From Phoebastria nigripes (taxonomy: Eukaryota > Chordata > Aves > Procellariiformes > Diomedeidae), in contig JAYKAV010003065.1 in NCBI GenBank assembly GCA_035582835.1, forward strand, positions 391,271-455,270: DNA of 64,000 bases. Direction: 5' to 3'. Positions within the stretch are counted from its first letter, which is position 1, and the number at the start of each line of letters is the position of its first letter. Below are positions 50,601 to 64,000 of this stretch, piece by piece. A model generated the notes under the pieces. That model ran no database searches. It worked only from the letters and a program-made list of their open reading frames with translations, and was not told where the DNA came from. The translations under genes were made by a program, and so were the position numbers.

Positions 50601-53600
50601 ATCTTGCATTATTTGTTGTTAAGATCAGTACTGATCCCACTGAGCCAGCAAGACCTTTACCATTGGAATAAGGGCTACAGTTCATTCTTGCCTTACAGGG
50701 AAATAAGGAAGAAAGTGAATGCTGCTGGTTGGAGCAGGTGTTTTTATACAGAGCTGAAAGTTTTATGGGCATCCAGCCCTTGCTTATCTTAACTCATCAC
50801 AACATTTAAATTGAAAGCAGTCGACAGAAGGGAACAGAACATGGCACACTTTCTAATTGATATCTAATTATATTATACACTGCTACGCAGCAGCTAAAAA
50901 AACATCAGATTGTAAACATTTTGGCCTCAGACTACTCAGTTTTGTAATTTAAAGCAGGATTTAAGAGAAGCGATCTAGTAAACAACATGAACAACTCATA
51001 ACAGACTTAGAGCATTGCTTATCTTCAAAGTTACATATGCAGACTGGGTTTTGATTCAGCCCATGTCTCTGCACAGACACATTTTGCATATTGCACCTAA
51101 AAATGGCTGAGCAAGCAGCCATCTATTTAATTCTATGAGATTTTAGTCCATGCATACACAGTAAGGACCTGATCCAAAGCTCATTTGAAGCTCATTAGAT
51201 ACCATTCTGTGGAATTCTACAACTTTGGTTAAGACCTAGGGTAAACGGGCTAGCAAACATTAGACACCTTGTCCTAAAATTTTAATGCAAGAACGTAGCT
51301 TGTCCTCTTACAAGGATAAAAGTGATTAATGCATGTTAATAGCAGGTAGTAGAGGAAAAGGACAACAATAATAATGTGCCAGAAGACTTTAGAAATACTA
51401 ATTGTTTTCATTTCATTCTAGAAAAATGAAGAACCACTTTAAATCAAAGAAGTTAGTGTTTAAATGCCTTACTGAAGAGGAGTATCGAGAACAAGGTGAA
51501 ACAGAAACTACCAGAGCTCTGGAGGAGCTACGCTCATTCTGCAGGAACCCTGACTTCCCATCATGGTTAGCTGTATCCAAACTCCAGTCCCCACATAGGT
51601 AAGAAAATCTGGCCTCTCTAAAACGGGAGACGCATTGCACAGACACTGTTACACAGCAGATCCAAATGCTACTTCAGGCACTGTTCCAGGTGCGGTTATC
51701 TTGCATGCAGTCAGACATGCAGGTAGCTTTATCTACTTGAGTAATCCCACTAAAGATCACAGCCACACCTCTCAAGGATATTACTTGCTCGTGGTATTAA
51801 ACCCCGTTTATTCCTCTCCGACCATAAATTACTCAGAGAGTTTGCAGATGTTCACAGCTGATTCATGGTAATGGCAGCTTTCCCTAAAACATACAGGCTT
51901 CCTACAGTGCCTCTGCAAGCTCCTACACAGTGACTCAGGTGGCCGTCTAGCCAGTGAAATGCCCCTGCACAGCCAAGAAATCCTATTACTTGAAGTATCA
52001 ACCAATACCTAAGACTAAGAATACAGAGAAAAAAAATCAGTGCCTGCACCTAGAAGTATAACAGGTAGAAGAGCTACTCCAGATATAGCTTAAGAGACAA
52101 ACTTAAGACAAATATGAGTTAGGAAGGGAAGGGTCAGATAAATGCAGCCAGAAAATATTGCAGAATATAAAATTAATCATAATAGCAGTGTATTTCCGTC
52201 AAAACTGAAACTTCGAGATACCAGAAGCAGAGTTTCACATACTACCCAGCCACAAAGACTTGGCCCTTGCCACAGAACAAAGTATCACAATTTCAAAGGA
52301 GCCCCAGTCAGCTTGGAATTTAATCAATAAAAAGTTAAAACTAGTTTCAGAACCTTCGTCTTGCTTGGATGGGCACACAGACAGTCTCTCTGCCAGGTTT
52401 TATAGAGTTACTGTTAAACTATCTTATTTTCTAAGATACTTGCATTCCATAGCATGATTGAAAGATACAAAAAGTGAAAACTCACTACAGTATTGCAGAA
52501 CAAAATACTGCCAAATGCACAAAACAAACAATTGAGACACATTTATTTTCTAGCCATCACTTAGTTAATATAGTTCTTAAAATTGTTCACTATAAAAATA
52601 CAAGAATAAAAAGGAGAACCAACAGAAGTCTGATTTAAAGTTGAGTACCCTTTCAAGCTTCCATTAAGCATCAGAAGATAGTTCAACACAAGGCAAACCT
52701 GTAAAACACAGCCAGTCCAACTCTGTTCCCCATTTAGACTAACAGCGCTTCCAAGAAGAGCGAGGTGACAACATTCATCTCACAGAAATGTTAAGTCTAA
52801 AATGTAAATTATTGATCAGTTTACCAGAACTCCAGAATGTAGCTGCATTTCCTTTTTCTTACATTTCTCTGATGCTGTCGACACTTACCCAGGTGTCAGA
52901 ACTGCCGTCTGTTTCCACATGCTTGCCAGAAACCTCCAGCTCCATTCTCTCTCTTCAATGTAGTTGTCCACTGAAAGTAAGGTTTGTGGCGAACTGAACG
53001 TAGGGACAGTGGTAAGTTCATGGTTTGTTCTGCCAGACCTCCAGTTTGGCATTTACTTGGAGCAGCTGCAGAATTCCCAGTCTGCAGCTCCAAGTTCACC
53101 AAAAGCAGGAATTCTTTGGCAAGACTAGCTCAGCTTGGCCAGAGCGTGCATGCAGCACCAGAAGCAAGGTGATAGCACAGCAACGTAGGAATGCGAAGTT
53201 CTCACCATTTTTCCTTTCATTACCAGTGTCAACTTACCTGAATTCTTACAGCCTTTGTCTCACATATGCTACGGTTTTAATTTATTTTTAGAAGCTAAAG
53301 TACCATCTATCCAACTGTACAAATGCTTACTGTGGATTACCCCACGANTACTGACAAGATGTGAAAATGAAGTTAGATCTTCTTGCTTAGTCACAAGACC
53401 TTGCAGATGGCCCCCAGAAGAGCAAAAGTTACTTATATAGAAAAGACTGAAGACTGAAATGAAGATGAGAAAACAAATGTTCAGGGTTGTTGCCATCCGT
53501 TGTGATTTACTCCCTGTTGTTCAGGACTCCCTAGCTCATGCTGCCACTTCCCCTCATCTGCACTGCCTGTGGGTGTGTCCTTACAACATCCCTGATTAAC

Positions 53601-53899
53601 TGGCAGCACCCCCGCATTTACAGTATTTTTTTCATTTCTCAGCTGATCACTTCTCCCTTTAAAAATTTGGCAGGTTTGCAGGTTTTGTTCTGGGATCTCC
53701 CCACGTCTCACCTGCAGAAACAAAGGCGCATGATGAGGAATACGGCATTGGGAGCTTCTTCCTGGAAGAGCAGCTCTTTGAGACAAGGGCAGAATCTGAG
53801 CAAGACGATCCAGCCAGTTCCATCCATGAAGGAGATGAGGAGGATGAAGATGAAATGCATAAACAAATTTCATTTCCATATGCTACTGAGTTGCTCTGA
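41487..53899 (+). CDS. NEMP2: NEMP2, nuclear envelope integral membrane protein 2; complete coding span, nine exons
   Basis: NEMP2 (TMEM194B) is an inner nuclear membrane protein; NEMP proteins support nuclear envelope integrity and germ-cell function. Nine exons join in phase into 1,380 nt (459 residues plus stop). Order: a signal peptide after an arginine-rich start (about 1-37, [15 protein letters not shown]); a lumenal domain to about 157 with paired cysteines ([21 protein letters not shown]) and two N-glycosylation sequons (NCS, NRT); hydrophobic segments at about 161-178, 187-206, 215-235, 251-267, 281-303 and 306-318 ([20 protein letters not shown] is a family signature); then a nucleoplasmic tail with [20 protein letters not shown] and [13 protein letters not shown] and an acidic end ([10 protein letters not shown]). 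Introns are 2562, 1578, 175, 1020, 716, 655, 2252 and 2075 bp. NEMP2 is chosen over NEMP1 because of synteny with NAB1 and MFSD6. Confidence 0.96.
41884..41892 (+). promoter_or_regulatory. Possible YY1 site (AAAATGGCG)
   Basis: AAAATGGCG matches the usual YY1 core and lies inside the CpG island in early NEMP2 intron 1, a position where YY1 sites are common. This is a motif match only. Confidence 0.25.
44173..44288 (+). CDS. NEMP2: NEMP2 exon 2 (lumenal domain)
   Basis: A CCCCCCAG acceptor and GTAAGA donor bound 116 nt encoding [20 protein letters not shown] and [18 protein letters not shown]. The N at 44279 is the third base of a serine codon (TCN) and does not change the protein. Confidence 0.96.
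45867..46095 (+). CDS. NEMP2: NEMP2 exon 3 (lumenal domain)
   Basis: 229 nt after a TTTTTAG acceptor, starting [20 protein letters not shown] and containing [20 protein letters not shown]. It ends after one base of the next codon before GTAAGT, so the following exon supplies a methionine codon. Confidence 0.96.
46271..46343 (+). CDS. NEMP2: NEMP2 exon 4 (first membrane segment)
   Basis: A 73-nt exon after a TTTTTTTAG acceptor encodes [20 protein letters not shown] and SLSR, the first post-lumenal membrane helix of the family. Donor GTGAGT. Confidence 0.96.
47364..47457 (+). CDS. NEMP2: NEMP2 exon 5 (second membrane segment)
   Basis: A 94-nt exon encodes [20 protein letters not shown] and [11 protein letters not shown], a membrane helix followed by basic residues. 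Acceptor TTACAG, donor GTAAAT, ending in phase 0. Confidence 0.96.
48117..48170 (+). repeat. Poly-T tract at a NEMP2 acceptor
   Basis: A T-rich run, including about 30 uninterrupted T, lies directly before the acceptor of NEMP2 exon 6 and serves as, or expands, its polypyrimidine tract. Confidence 0.9.
48174..48288 (+). CDS. NEMP2: NEMP2 exon 6 (third membrane segment)
   Basis: A 115-nt exon encodes [20 protein letters not shown] and [18 protein letters not shown]. Its acceptor TTTCCAG follows an unusually long T-rich tract (48117-48170). Donor GTAAGA. Confidence 0.96.
48944..49169 (+). CDS. NEMP2: NEMP2 exon 7 (fourth to sixth membrane segments)
   Basis: A 226-nt exon encodes [40 protein letters not shown] and [20 protein letters not shown], the most conserved block of NEMP proteins. 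Acceptor TCTACAG, donor GTTTGT. Confidence 0.96.
51422..51598 (+). CDS. NEMP2: NEMP2 exon 8 (nucleoplasmic domain)
   Basis: A 177-nt exon encodes [36 protein letters not shown] and [10 protein letters not shown], a NEMP-family block of the region known to bind nuclear partners. Acceptor TTCTAG, donor GTAAGA. Confidence 0.96.
53674..53899 (+). CDS. NEMP2: NEMP2 exon 9 (C-terminus and stop)
   Basis: The last coding exon starts after TTGGCAG and encodes [38 protein letters not shown], an acidic stretch GDEEDEDEM, and ends FPYATELL before TGA at 53897-53899. The acidic tail and final residues look longer than in human NEMP2 as I recall it. Confidence 0.95.
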
Positions 53900-54960
53900 G
53901 CTTTGGGAAATAACCACAACAAGGAGAGAGGGAAAACACATTCATCCTAGAAAGGAGGGATACAGACGGAGAACTCACCCTTGGTGATTTCTTGTGGTTG
54001 CTGATGGACAAACAAGGATTTTTGAAAAAACTGTTTCCTGTATCACTGATGTTGCCTGATTAGTGGCAGGAAGCCATAGGGGCTGTTCAAGTGAAGAAGA
54101 TTCTCATGCTGGGGAAGTAAACATTGCCTATTTCCAAAGCAAGTACTGGCAGCAGCCTGTCCCACCAGGATGCCTTGTTTTACCAAGGATACTACCTTGA
54201 GTAGAGTAGGTAGTCTTGAGAACAGAGGATCTGGGTTGGCCCTTTTCATTGTCAAGTCCTCTGTGCTGAGCACTAGAGGGAGGAGAAGCCATTATTAATA
54301 CTCTACTTTTACTAAGTGCCTATGTGTCAACAGTTTTAATAATGCTGTTAGTGTGCTGATAAAACTATTTTTATTGTTTGTGAGACTTTTCAGTGCTAAA
54401 GATCAATAGACAGTTAACACCGTTGAATGAGGTTTGTTTGCTCTTCTGGCTAGGCTTGCTGTCNGTTAGCTTCATTTTGCTTCTCCACAGTTGTTTTAAG
54501 CTCTGACTTTTCACCCTCTGCATGTATTGTTCTGTTCTTGGTCTCCGCTGTAGTTACACTGCACTTTGTTCTTTCCATGTCTTTGTTTCTTCACATACTC
54601 TTCTTCCCTCTTCTGCAGGTCCCTCTCTGCTGAAGCTTTCCTCAGTCCTCTGCTTCTCCACCTCTGACAACTGCAGATGATTTAGGAGAGGATTTCTGTC
54701 CCCAACTGTATTTTTACTATTGCTTTCAATTTCACTGTCACCTTACTTCAGACAGGTACTGCCCTCCATTCCAGGCCTCTCAACAGCTCCGAAAAGGCAA
54801 CAAAGGCTGAGGGTGTTTCAGCTACTTGGAGGAACTGCTGTCAGCAGAGCCGGAGTGATGCTGTAACCATGCAATTGGGAATACAGATAACCCACATATA
54901 GCTCCACTGTCCTCGGAGTACTCAGTAGTTTGCTCATTCAATAAAAATGGAAAGTAACTC
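53900..54960 (+). other. NEMP2: Probable NEMP2 3' UTR with polyadenylation signal
   Basis: Non-coding sequence follows the NEMP2 stop. The first canonical AATAAA I found is at 54940-54945, giving a 3' UTR of about 1.05 kb. Later AATAAA hexamers (56983, 57400) could serve longer isoforms. Confidence 0.45.
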
Positions 54961-57900
54961 CTGGCAAAACAAGGAGGGAGGGATACCTGGCTCCTACCTC
55001 CCCTTCTTTGGCCCTCTTTGGGACTTAGCATAGGAGGTGTGTGGGGAGGAAAAGAAAAGAACAGGGAGAGAAATTTAGACAGTCAAATGTCTTTCAGCTT
55101 ATGTATTACNCAATCCTAGGCTAGGGAGTAGATCATGTCCCCTCACAGTTCATTCACCTGCAGAGGTCATTTCCTTCTTTTGTTCTTTAGACCATCCCTA
55201 TATTCTTCTGTCCTCACCTGTTTTCCTTTACTGTCTCCAAACTGCAGAAAACAAAAGACCATTAATTCTGTCACCGTCTGATCTTAGAAACCCACCAGTG
55301 TGGGTGGTGGGAAGCAGTTAGCTCTCCAGAAGGGCATTTCAGACCAGGATATATTTGTTTTAAAAGGGATATCTTGCCCAGTGATGCAGCATGACTTCAG
55401 CAGTGCATGCACTATCGTGGTTTCTCATTGTCCATCGCTGGACAAGGGAGAAAATCCATTACCTCTAACAGTGCTAAGAAGTGCTGCCGTACCACATTCC
55501 AAGAGCTCCTCTATATAAAACAGGACTCAGAGTTGATGCCTTATTTACATGGTCCTTCCTCCTCTATATTGCTTCAACTTTGCTTCATTTTCAAAGGAAC
55601 TCTTCCATTTTACAGTCAGGAGACACTTAACACCCTTTTGTGCCATAAATTTATAAATACATATGCAGAATCTATAGCATGTTTAGCAGAGAGAAGCCCT
55701 GTCAAGCACGTGATCCAAAATACACTCACTGGTAAGTCCACAACATTCAAAAATAGAACAAGAGAGTTCTGTTCAGGAAGGCCACTAGCAGCAGGAGTCA
55801 CCTCTAAGAGAGGCTGCTACTACCAAATTCACAGTTAAATTGCCACCCACACTNTGGAAGTCAGGCTTGGCTTGGGGGGTTCTGTCACTAGCAAGAAGCT
55901 GGAAGCATTAGCTGTTGTGAAAANGGAGGAAAGCCTCATTATCTTTGATGGTTTGGGAGGAGGATGGAAACCCCTCTGAACAATTATCTTAGTAGACTAA
56001 AATTTATTTTACCTTTGCCTGTGCTGCCATCATGAAAATGAAGTACTCAAAATTATTACAGATTAGTCAAAAAAGCATACTTGAAGAGACGTCTTAAATG
56101 TTTTGCATGTTTTAAAGCAGACAAGCTTTTTCAGTGTACTTTGTAGCTAGCTAAGAACTCCCATCCATGTGATTTGAGGCCAAGGGGGAAAATCAGATTT
56201 AACCTAGCTTAAACCCACAGTTTTTCTGGATTTCCTCTCTTTACTGAGGTAGTGATGATTATCCTTCTGTAAGTACATAATATGTATTTATATACAATAG
56301 CCCAGATAATACATTAAGATAATATTTTACCTTTGCAATATGTTAAATGGAAAAGCCCCCCAAAAAATAGGCAATTACATTTTTCAGACACTGTCCCTTT
56401 TTCTAAATTATTTAGAACAATACCGGGTACACCTACTCCCACAAGGGGGGGGGGGGGGAACCCCAACCTACGTTTTACGTAGTTATGAAGTCCACCATTT
56501 GCCAGGCATGGGTAAATACTATCCAAAGTAGAGGAGGAAACTAGTAAGTACATCCAAGACAGAAATGCAGCAGCATACGAGAAAGATGACAGCTACTTTA
56601 GTGGATAGCTGATACTGACCTTAAAAATCCCCCCAAGCCTGTTCCAACATTGGAAGCATTTGATAAACAAAACCCACCAAAACCAACTGCTGTCATTTGA
56701 GCCCTTTGCCAACAGTGAGTTTACTTGCACAGTGTTCCTGTGATATATGGAGATTACTTAGGTTTACTGAAACGCAATTGTTAAGTACTGTCCAGTGTTC
56801 AGCCAGAAAATCTGGGAACAGAATCTAGATGTTAATCCATTGTCTTAACTGTTATAAAAGCCTTTCTTCCTTAACGAAGGATGAGGTTTCATGGTGTTAA
56901 AAAAAAAAGAATTTCATATTTATTTTGTATTCACGGTACAGCATACTCTATATACTATCTTGTACTTTCAAGATTTTTTTAAAATAAAAGTATTTTTTAA
57001 CTATATGGTTCTCTTCCCTTATGCATTTACTCTTTTCAGAACAGCAGGACATGTGACAAGGAANAGCCAAGCAAACTGGGTGTGTTTATGTCCTGAGGTT
57101 TTCTCCCTTGTTGCAGATTTAAGAAACGGTAACTGTGCATTAGCTGTGGTTGCTCCAAAACAGAGAGTCCCCTCTACCTCGAATGCATCTCCCTGAAGGA
57201 ACTTGCCATTCCCATTCTTCACTCATGACAGATCCAAACCACCACAAAGCCAAATTCATGAGGTGACAAGTGAGGTCTGGCAGTTACACACATGCAAACA
57301 ACAAAACAAAACTAAGATCTCTCCCTGTCATTGCTTTTGTATGCATACAAATTAAGCATTTGAAATAGTAAAAATTTAACTGTCTGACACCTGAGATAAA
57401 AATAAATTCCAGACAAATGTGCCACTGTATAGGGCAGGTGCAATAGCGCAAATGTAATCAGAAACAGAAATTGGAAGTATTTCCATACAAGCTGATATGA
57501 CCTGCACTCAGCAGCCTCTATCTCAAAACTGCTACGTGACAAATGTAATCCAATTTTGACTTTCACTCATGACGTCCTGCACACTTCCATATCAGCCTGT
57601 TTATGATGCACATTGGTGTGCATCCCTTACATCCTCCTCGCCCCACACAAGGAAATTTGTGCCTGCAGTCAGATTTTATCATGAAACAGATTTTAACGCT
57701 GCGCAAGAGTAGTAGGCTCTGGGTTCACTATCCTCCAGGCGGTGAACCTAGCAAAAGGTAATTAGCATTGAATTATTTTCAATTCAAGTGACTGTGTTCA
57801 CTGCTGGCACCGTAATATGAGCAAGTGTAATAAAAGTTCAGATCAATACTATTAAATACATTATGGATATTTTATATTTCTTACCACATTTTTTACAGTT

Positions 57901-58290
57901 TCACAAATATCAAAACCCAGGTGTACATGTCTATTTTGCAACATAGAATGACTATACAATTCCAAAAAGAGCAGGCATTTCAAATACATGATTCTGAAGT
58001 GTAAACACAGTGTACAAGCTCTTCACCTCACAATCCAGGTGCTATGCAGTAGCAGCTGAGGTAACACCATACAGCATGAACTCAACAAATGGTTGGTTTG
58101 CCTCAAGATGATTTTTAGCATCCTTCTGTCCTGTCACCTGTTCAGTCTTCAGTTCTCCCCCAGATTATACAAACATACAGTAAATACATTTCTGATTTTA
58201 AAGGACACTTAGACAAGTCATGAGGATTTACGTGAGTACAGTACATTTAAGTTCAAGTGCAAAAAAAGTAACTAGTGGCTAGTCATCAAT
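54961..58290. other. Region between the convergent NEMP2 and MFSD6 3' ends
   Basis: No coding exon, repeat family or RNA gene was recognised here. A run of 14 G lies at 56445-56458. Some of this may belong to long 3' UTRs of either gene. Confidence 0.6.
56445..56458. repeat. Poly-G run
   Basis: Fourteen consecutive G. Runs this long are uncommon and often carry length errors. Confidence 0.85.
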
Positions 58291-58297
58291 GCTTCTT

Positions 58298-59898
58298 TTT
58301 ATTGTCTATGGTGTTGGTCCCAGGCACCACCAGAACATGGGTTGTTCTAAAAGCACAGCTAAAGCACAGCTACGGGACACCCCTTCAGTCAAGCTAACTG
58401 GATGTCAAAGTGGGTAAAACTGCGCACCCCCTTTCCTGCTTAGCTGCTGCCATCTTCCTCTCCCCTAACCCTGTGCTCCTGTTAATCTTGCCTCTGGATC
58501 ACTGTACAGTCCCACAGCACGCACCTTCCCCATGGAAGGCCTGACACATCACATACGTCTGATTTCAAGGAGGGCTGAGCAATACTCACTCAGTCCCGTA
58601 GAAGCTGAGTGCCCAGAATCTCCCAGGAACAAGCTGTTAATGTAAGCAAATGGGCCAAAACACTATCCTGACTAAACCCCCCAGACTCCTCCCTTGAGCC
58701 CAAGGCTTTCCCTCCAGCAGCAATTTTCACTATGCACCAGCGAGTGAGCTGGGTGCAGTTAATATTGAAAAGCATAACAAAACATAATCCAAAGTATTTC
58801 AGTGTCTTGACATTGGGCAAAGTAATTTCCTAAACATACTGCAATTTAGTTACGTTTGCTTCCTCCTGAGAATCTCTCACTCCACTTGATTTCTGCGTCA
58901 ACAACTTTGCCCCTATAATCCTAATCATTAAGATTTTTAGGTGATTCCTCCCTATCCCCCACCTTCCCTAGGCACTTAAAGCTTACTGTTTTTAATAAAT
59001 AACCACAGTAACTACACTGCATTAAATAAACCATTGTATAGATGATGAAATAAAAATCCAAAAAGACAGTGTGTCCATTGAAAACCTTGATCAATCTCGG
59101 GTTGTGCAATCTTGATCAAAGATTCTTGGCTCAATACAACATCAAACCTAAAATTACCCAAACGCACACAACCTACGCCCAACTGAAGGGCTGCAAGCGC
59201 GGAGGCTAACTTCTTCAGAAGCCTTCCTCCAGCTTGTTTGTTTCACTAAAACGCCAGTTCAAAAATCTTTGCTTTGCAGAACTAAACCTTTATGTCAAAC
59301 AAGGTAACATTAGCTTCAAACACATATTCTTTGAATATGTGTGTGTTTTACTTAATCCATCACCATAATATGAAGATACGCTTGCTAAAGCTACTCTGTT
59401 TCTGAGAAATCTTTACAGAGACAGTTTCATGCTGTTCCTATATTTATTGGATCTGGTATTTTCTAATAGACCATGCACGGAAACTCAGTTTCTCTCCTAA
59501 AAAGTCTTTTCATTTTGTCTTGGGAACAAATTCAAAGAAGAAAATTATCCAATCAAGTCAGACACTCTGTGCCTCAACAAGTGAAGAATGAACTCCCTTT
59601 TTTCTACAGATTGCAAAGAAATCTCATAGCACTTGACTCAGCTTTAGCAAAGCAGCCAAGAATTCTTCCTACCGTTAGATCCAGCCACACCACTTCCCTC
59701 AAGAATTCCGAACTTTTGGCTTCCCTGCTCATGTTGCTCTGTGTAGTCATACGAATATTCTTTATATAGTTAAAAGCTTGCACTGCATCACATTATGATT
59801 GTTAAGATGAAGGAAGTCCTACTTTTGAGCTCCTACTCCAGCATTTCCCAGGTGAGAAGCAGAATTCCATGCACTGGATTTGATAAGATGAGCACATC
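58298..59898 (-). other. MFSD6: Probable MFSD6 3' UTR with candidate polyadenylation signal
   Basis: Non-coding sequence downstream of the MFSD6 stop. A minus-strand AATAAA at 58303-58298 would give a 3' UTR of about 1.6 kb. Another minus-strand AATAAA lies near 59446. Which one is used cannot be told from sequence. Confidence 0.4.
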
Positions 59899-62240
<2,342 letters not shown>

Positions 62241-64000
62241 CTGAAGTTTAAAACAAAATAATCACTGGCAAACGCCAACAAGCTTAAAAAAATGTGAAGC
62301 AGACAATGAACACTAAGTGTTTCTTGCTTTCATAATATGGTTATCACTGTACTGAAAGCAGAACACTGGCACAAACAGCCAGGAGCGAGACACACCACAA
62401 TCTCTTTAGGGAAACACGACGTGGATGTTGTCTTTACAAGCAAGGCTGTTCTGCCACTGCAGCGAGGTATTTTAGATGGCTGCATAAACAGGAAGGGCTA
62501 ATGAGTATGAAGCGGTCCATTTGTTCCCAGCTAACTATTAGAAATAGGTATTTTCATGTTATGTGGAAATTTAAGTCATTTTCATGTTACATGCAAATTG
62601 AAAGTAAGTCTTTTAGACCTATAGCAAACTTACTTCTCTGCATAACGCCTGCATCTTACAACTCACTCATACTCATAACTAAACACTGGCTTCCCATGGC
62701 CTACATCATCAGAACAGCCGTTTCTGATCTTAAAGTTTCTAAACCTACTGATTTGACTTAAAGAAGTTGTTCTACATCTTCACCACTTTTTTCTTTAAGA
62801 AACAAACCATCCCTCCATAGTTACTGAGATGAAGTTATGCAGTTAGTCAGAAAAGAACAAGGTTAGTGACACACTGGAGGAGACAAAATATCTGTCACAG
62901 AGTTTCAGGTAAAGGAAGAAATCCTCCCAACAGATCTTTACATGTAAGGTCTTCTGATCATCGGAAATAGTTTTCACAACTGTCTTGAAATGTCACCCAT
63001 AAAATGACTGTCATGACCCAACACAATGTGCCTTACAATCTTGAAGAGCCAGAGTATTTATATACAAAAAGTAATTAGATTGTTAGAAACTGTTGGATAT
63101 TTTAAATAACAGCTGTATGTTCTCTTCAAGTCTGTAAATAACACATTCTGTAAATTTTGAGAAAATATTTTTTCTGAGTAGAAATATTTTACCGATTAAA
63201 AATATCTTTTTTTCAAAATTATAAAATCATATTTTGTTTACAGACTCTTAGATAGTACTGGATATTTTAAGCAATGGCTGGATGTTCTCTAGTAGTGAAG
63301 AAATGAAGAGACTAATCCTGCACACACTGACCACATGCTTAGTTTTACTCATTCAACTGGTCTTGTTGAAAGCAACCTAATTACTGCCATGCTTAAAATT
63401 AAGATACACACTCTTAAGATGGATAGTGTGTATTAAATGAAAACCAAAGACTGAAACAAACTAAATAGAATAAGGTCACCAAGAACAAACTGTTCTTTTG
63501 TAGGTTCACATGTAATTAACTGGAAGTTGATGGGAAACTGAAACAGCAAATATCCTTTTCACCTTTCCATTTTTTGCCATTGAACAGAGGTGAAGAAAAT
63601 TCCAGCAAAATAAATATTTGAACACTTCAGGCAACTTGATAACTAGTCAAGGACAATCTATTTAATATTCCAGCTAAAGAAAACTAACTTTCAGTTCATA
63701 CTCAAAGCTCATATTGGAAAGTAACATTTGGGTAAAAAGCAGATTAAAAATTCATGACTTCTCAGAATTTGCCACAGTTTTATTATCTTTGTAAGAATTA
63801 GATTTATGCTAAATCCTTAACTTTGCACTAAGTATTTCATTTCTGGTTAGCCTTTATATTAATAAAGGCAGAGATGAAAAAGTTCAAGTTCCACCTGAGG
63901 GGAGATTTCTCGAGCGCCAGAACAGAACTGAGGCAGTTATAAAAGTTTCTGTCCTCTGAAACCACCTCTACAATTTCTGGCAGAGGTGGCTTGGACTGGC
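62241..64000 (-). other. MFSD6: MFSD6 intron, incomplete
   Basis: AT-rich sequence up to the window edge with no match to the preceding MFSD6 transmembrane exon. It includes a local imperfect tandem duplication (62551-62610) and a pair of similar segments 165 bp apart (63095 and 63260). Confidence 0.75.

Overview
The window is vertebrate nuclear DNA, almost certainly from a bird. Three multi-exon genes are recognisable, all with GT-AG introns: NAB1 (minus, 3' part beyond the left edge), NEMP2 (plus, complete), and MFSD6 (minus, only the last two coding exons). The gene order MFSD6-NEMP2-NAB1 is the order I know for this block in amniotes. The only clear transposon is a 5'-truncated CR1 LINE of the kind that dominates bird genomes. 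The introns are compact and the promoters GC-rich.

Layout. 1-10.7 kb: three NAB1 coding exons (10696-9878, 4245-4112, 3091-3040), giving 335 of about 490 residues of this EGR co-repressor; the C-terminal exons lie left of the window. 10.7-17.5 kb: NAB1 5' intronic or upstream DNA leading into a CpG island (about 15.37-17.36 kb) broken by an 820-base assembly gap. 17.5-41.2 kb: a long interval without a confidently identified gene. It holds the CR1 copy at 32.0-33.0 kb, simple repeats, three small GC-rich patches, and one exon-like segment at 38236-38454 that I cannot assign to any gene. 41.2-42.0 kb: the NEMP2 CpG-island promoter. 41487-53899: nine NEMP2 coding exons that join in phase into 459 codons (signal peptide, lumenal domain, several membrane segments, nucleoplasmic tail). 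53.9-59.9 kb: the 3' flanks of NEMP2 and MFSD6, which converge tail to tail with 6.0 kb between stop codons. 59899-62240: the MFSD6 C-terminal tail in two exons; the rest of the window is an MFSD6 intron.

The three genes do not form one pathway. NAB1 is a nuclear transcriptional co-repressor, NEMP2 an inner nuclear membrane protein and MFSD6 a major-facilitator-type membrane protein. They share the locus by conserved synteny. NAB1 and NEMP2 are divergent with about 31 kb between start codons; NEMP2 and MFSD6 are convergent.

I found no prokaryote-style system, CRISPR array or RNA gene. The points most worth following up are the unassigned exon at 38.2-38.5 kb, the GC-rich patches that may be alternative NAB1 promoters or promoters of unannotated transcripts, and the single-base Ns, both coding examples of which sit at fourfold-degenerate sites.
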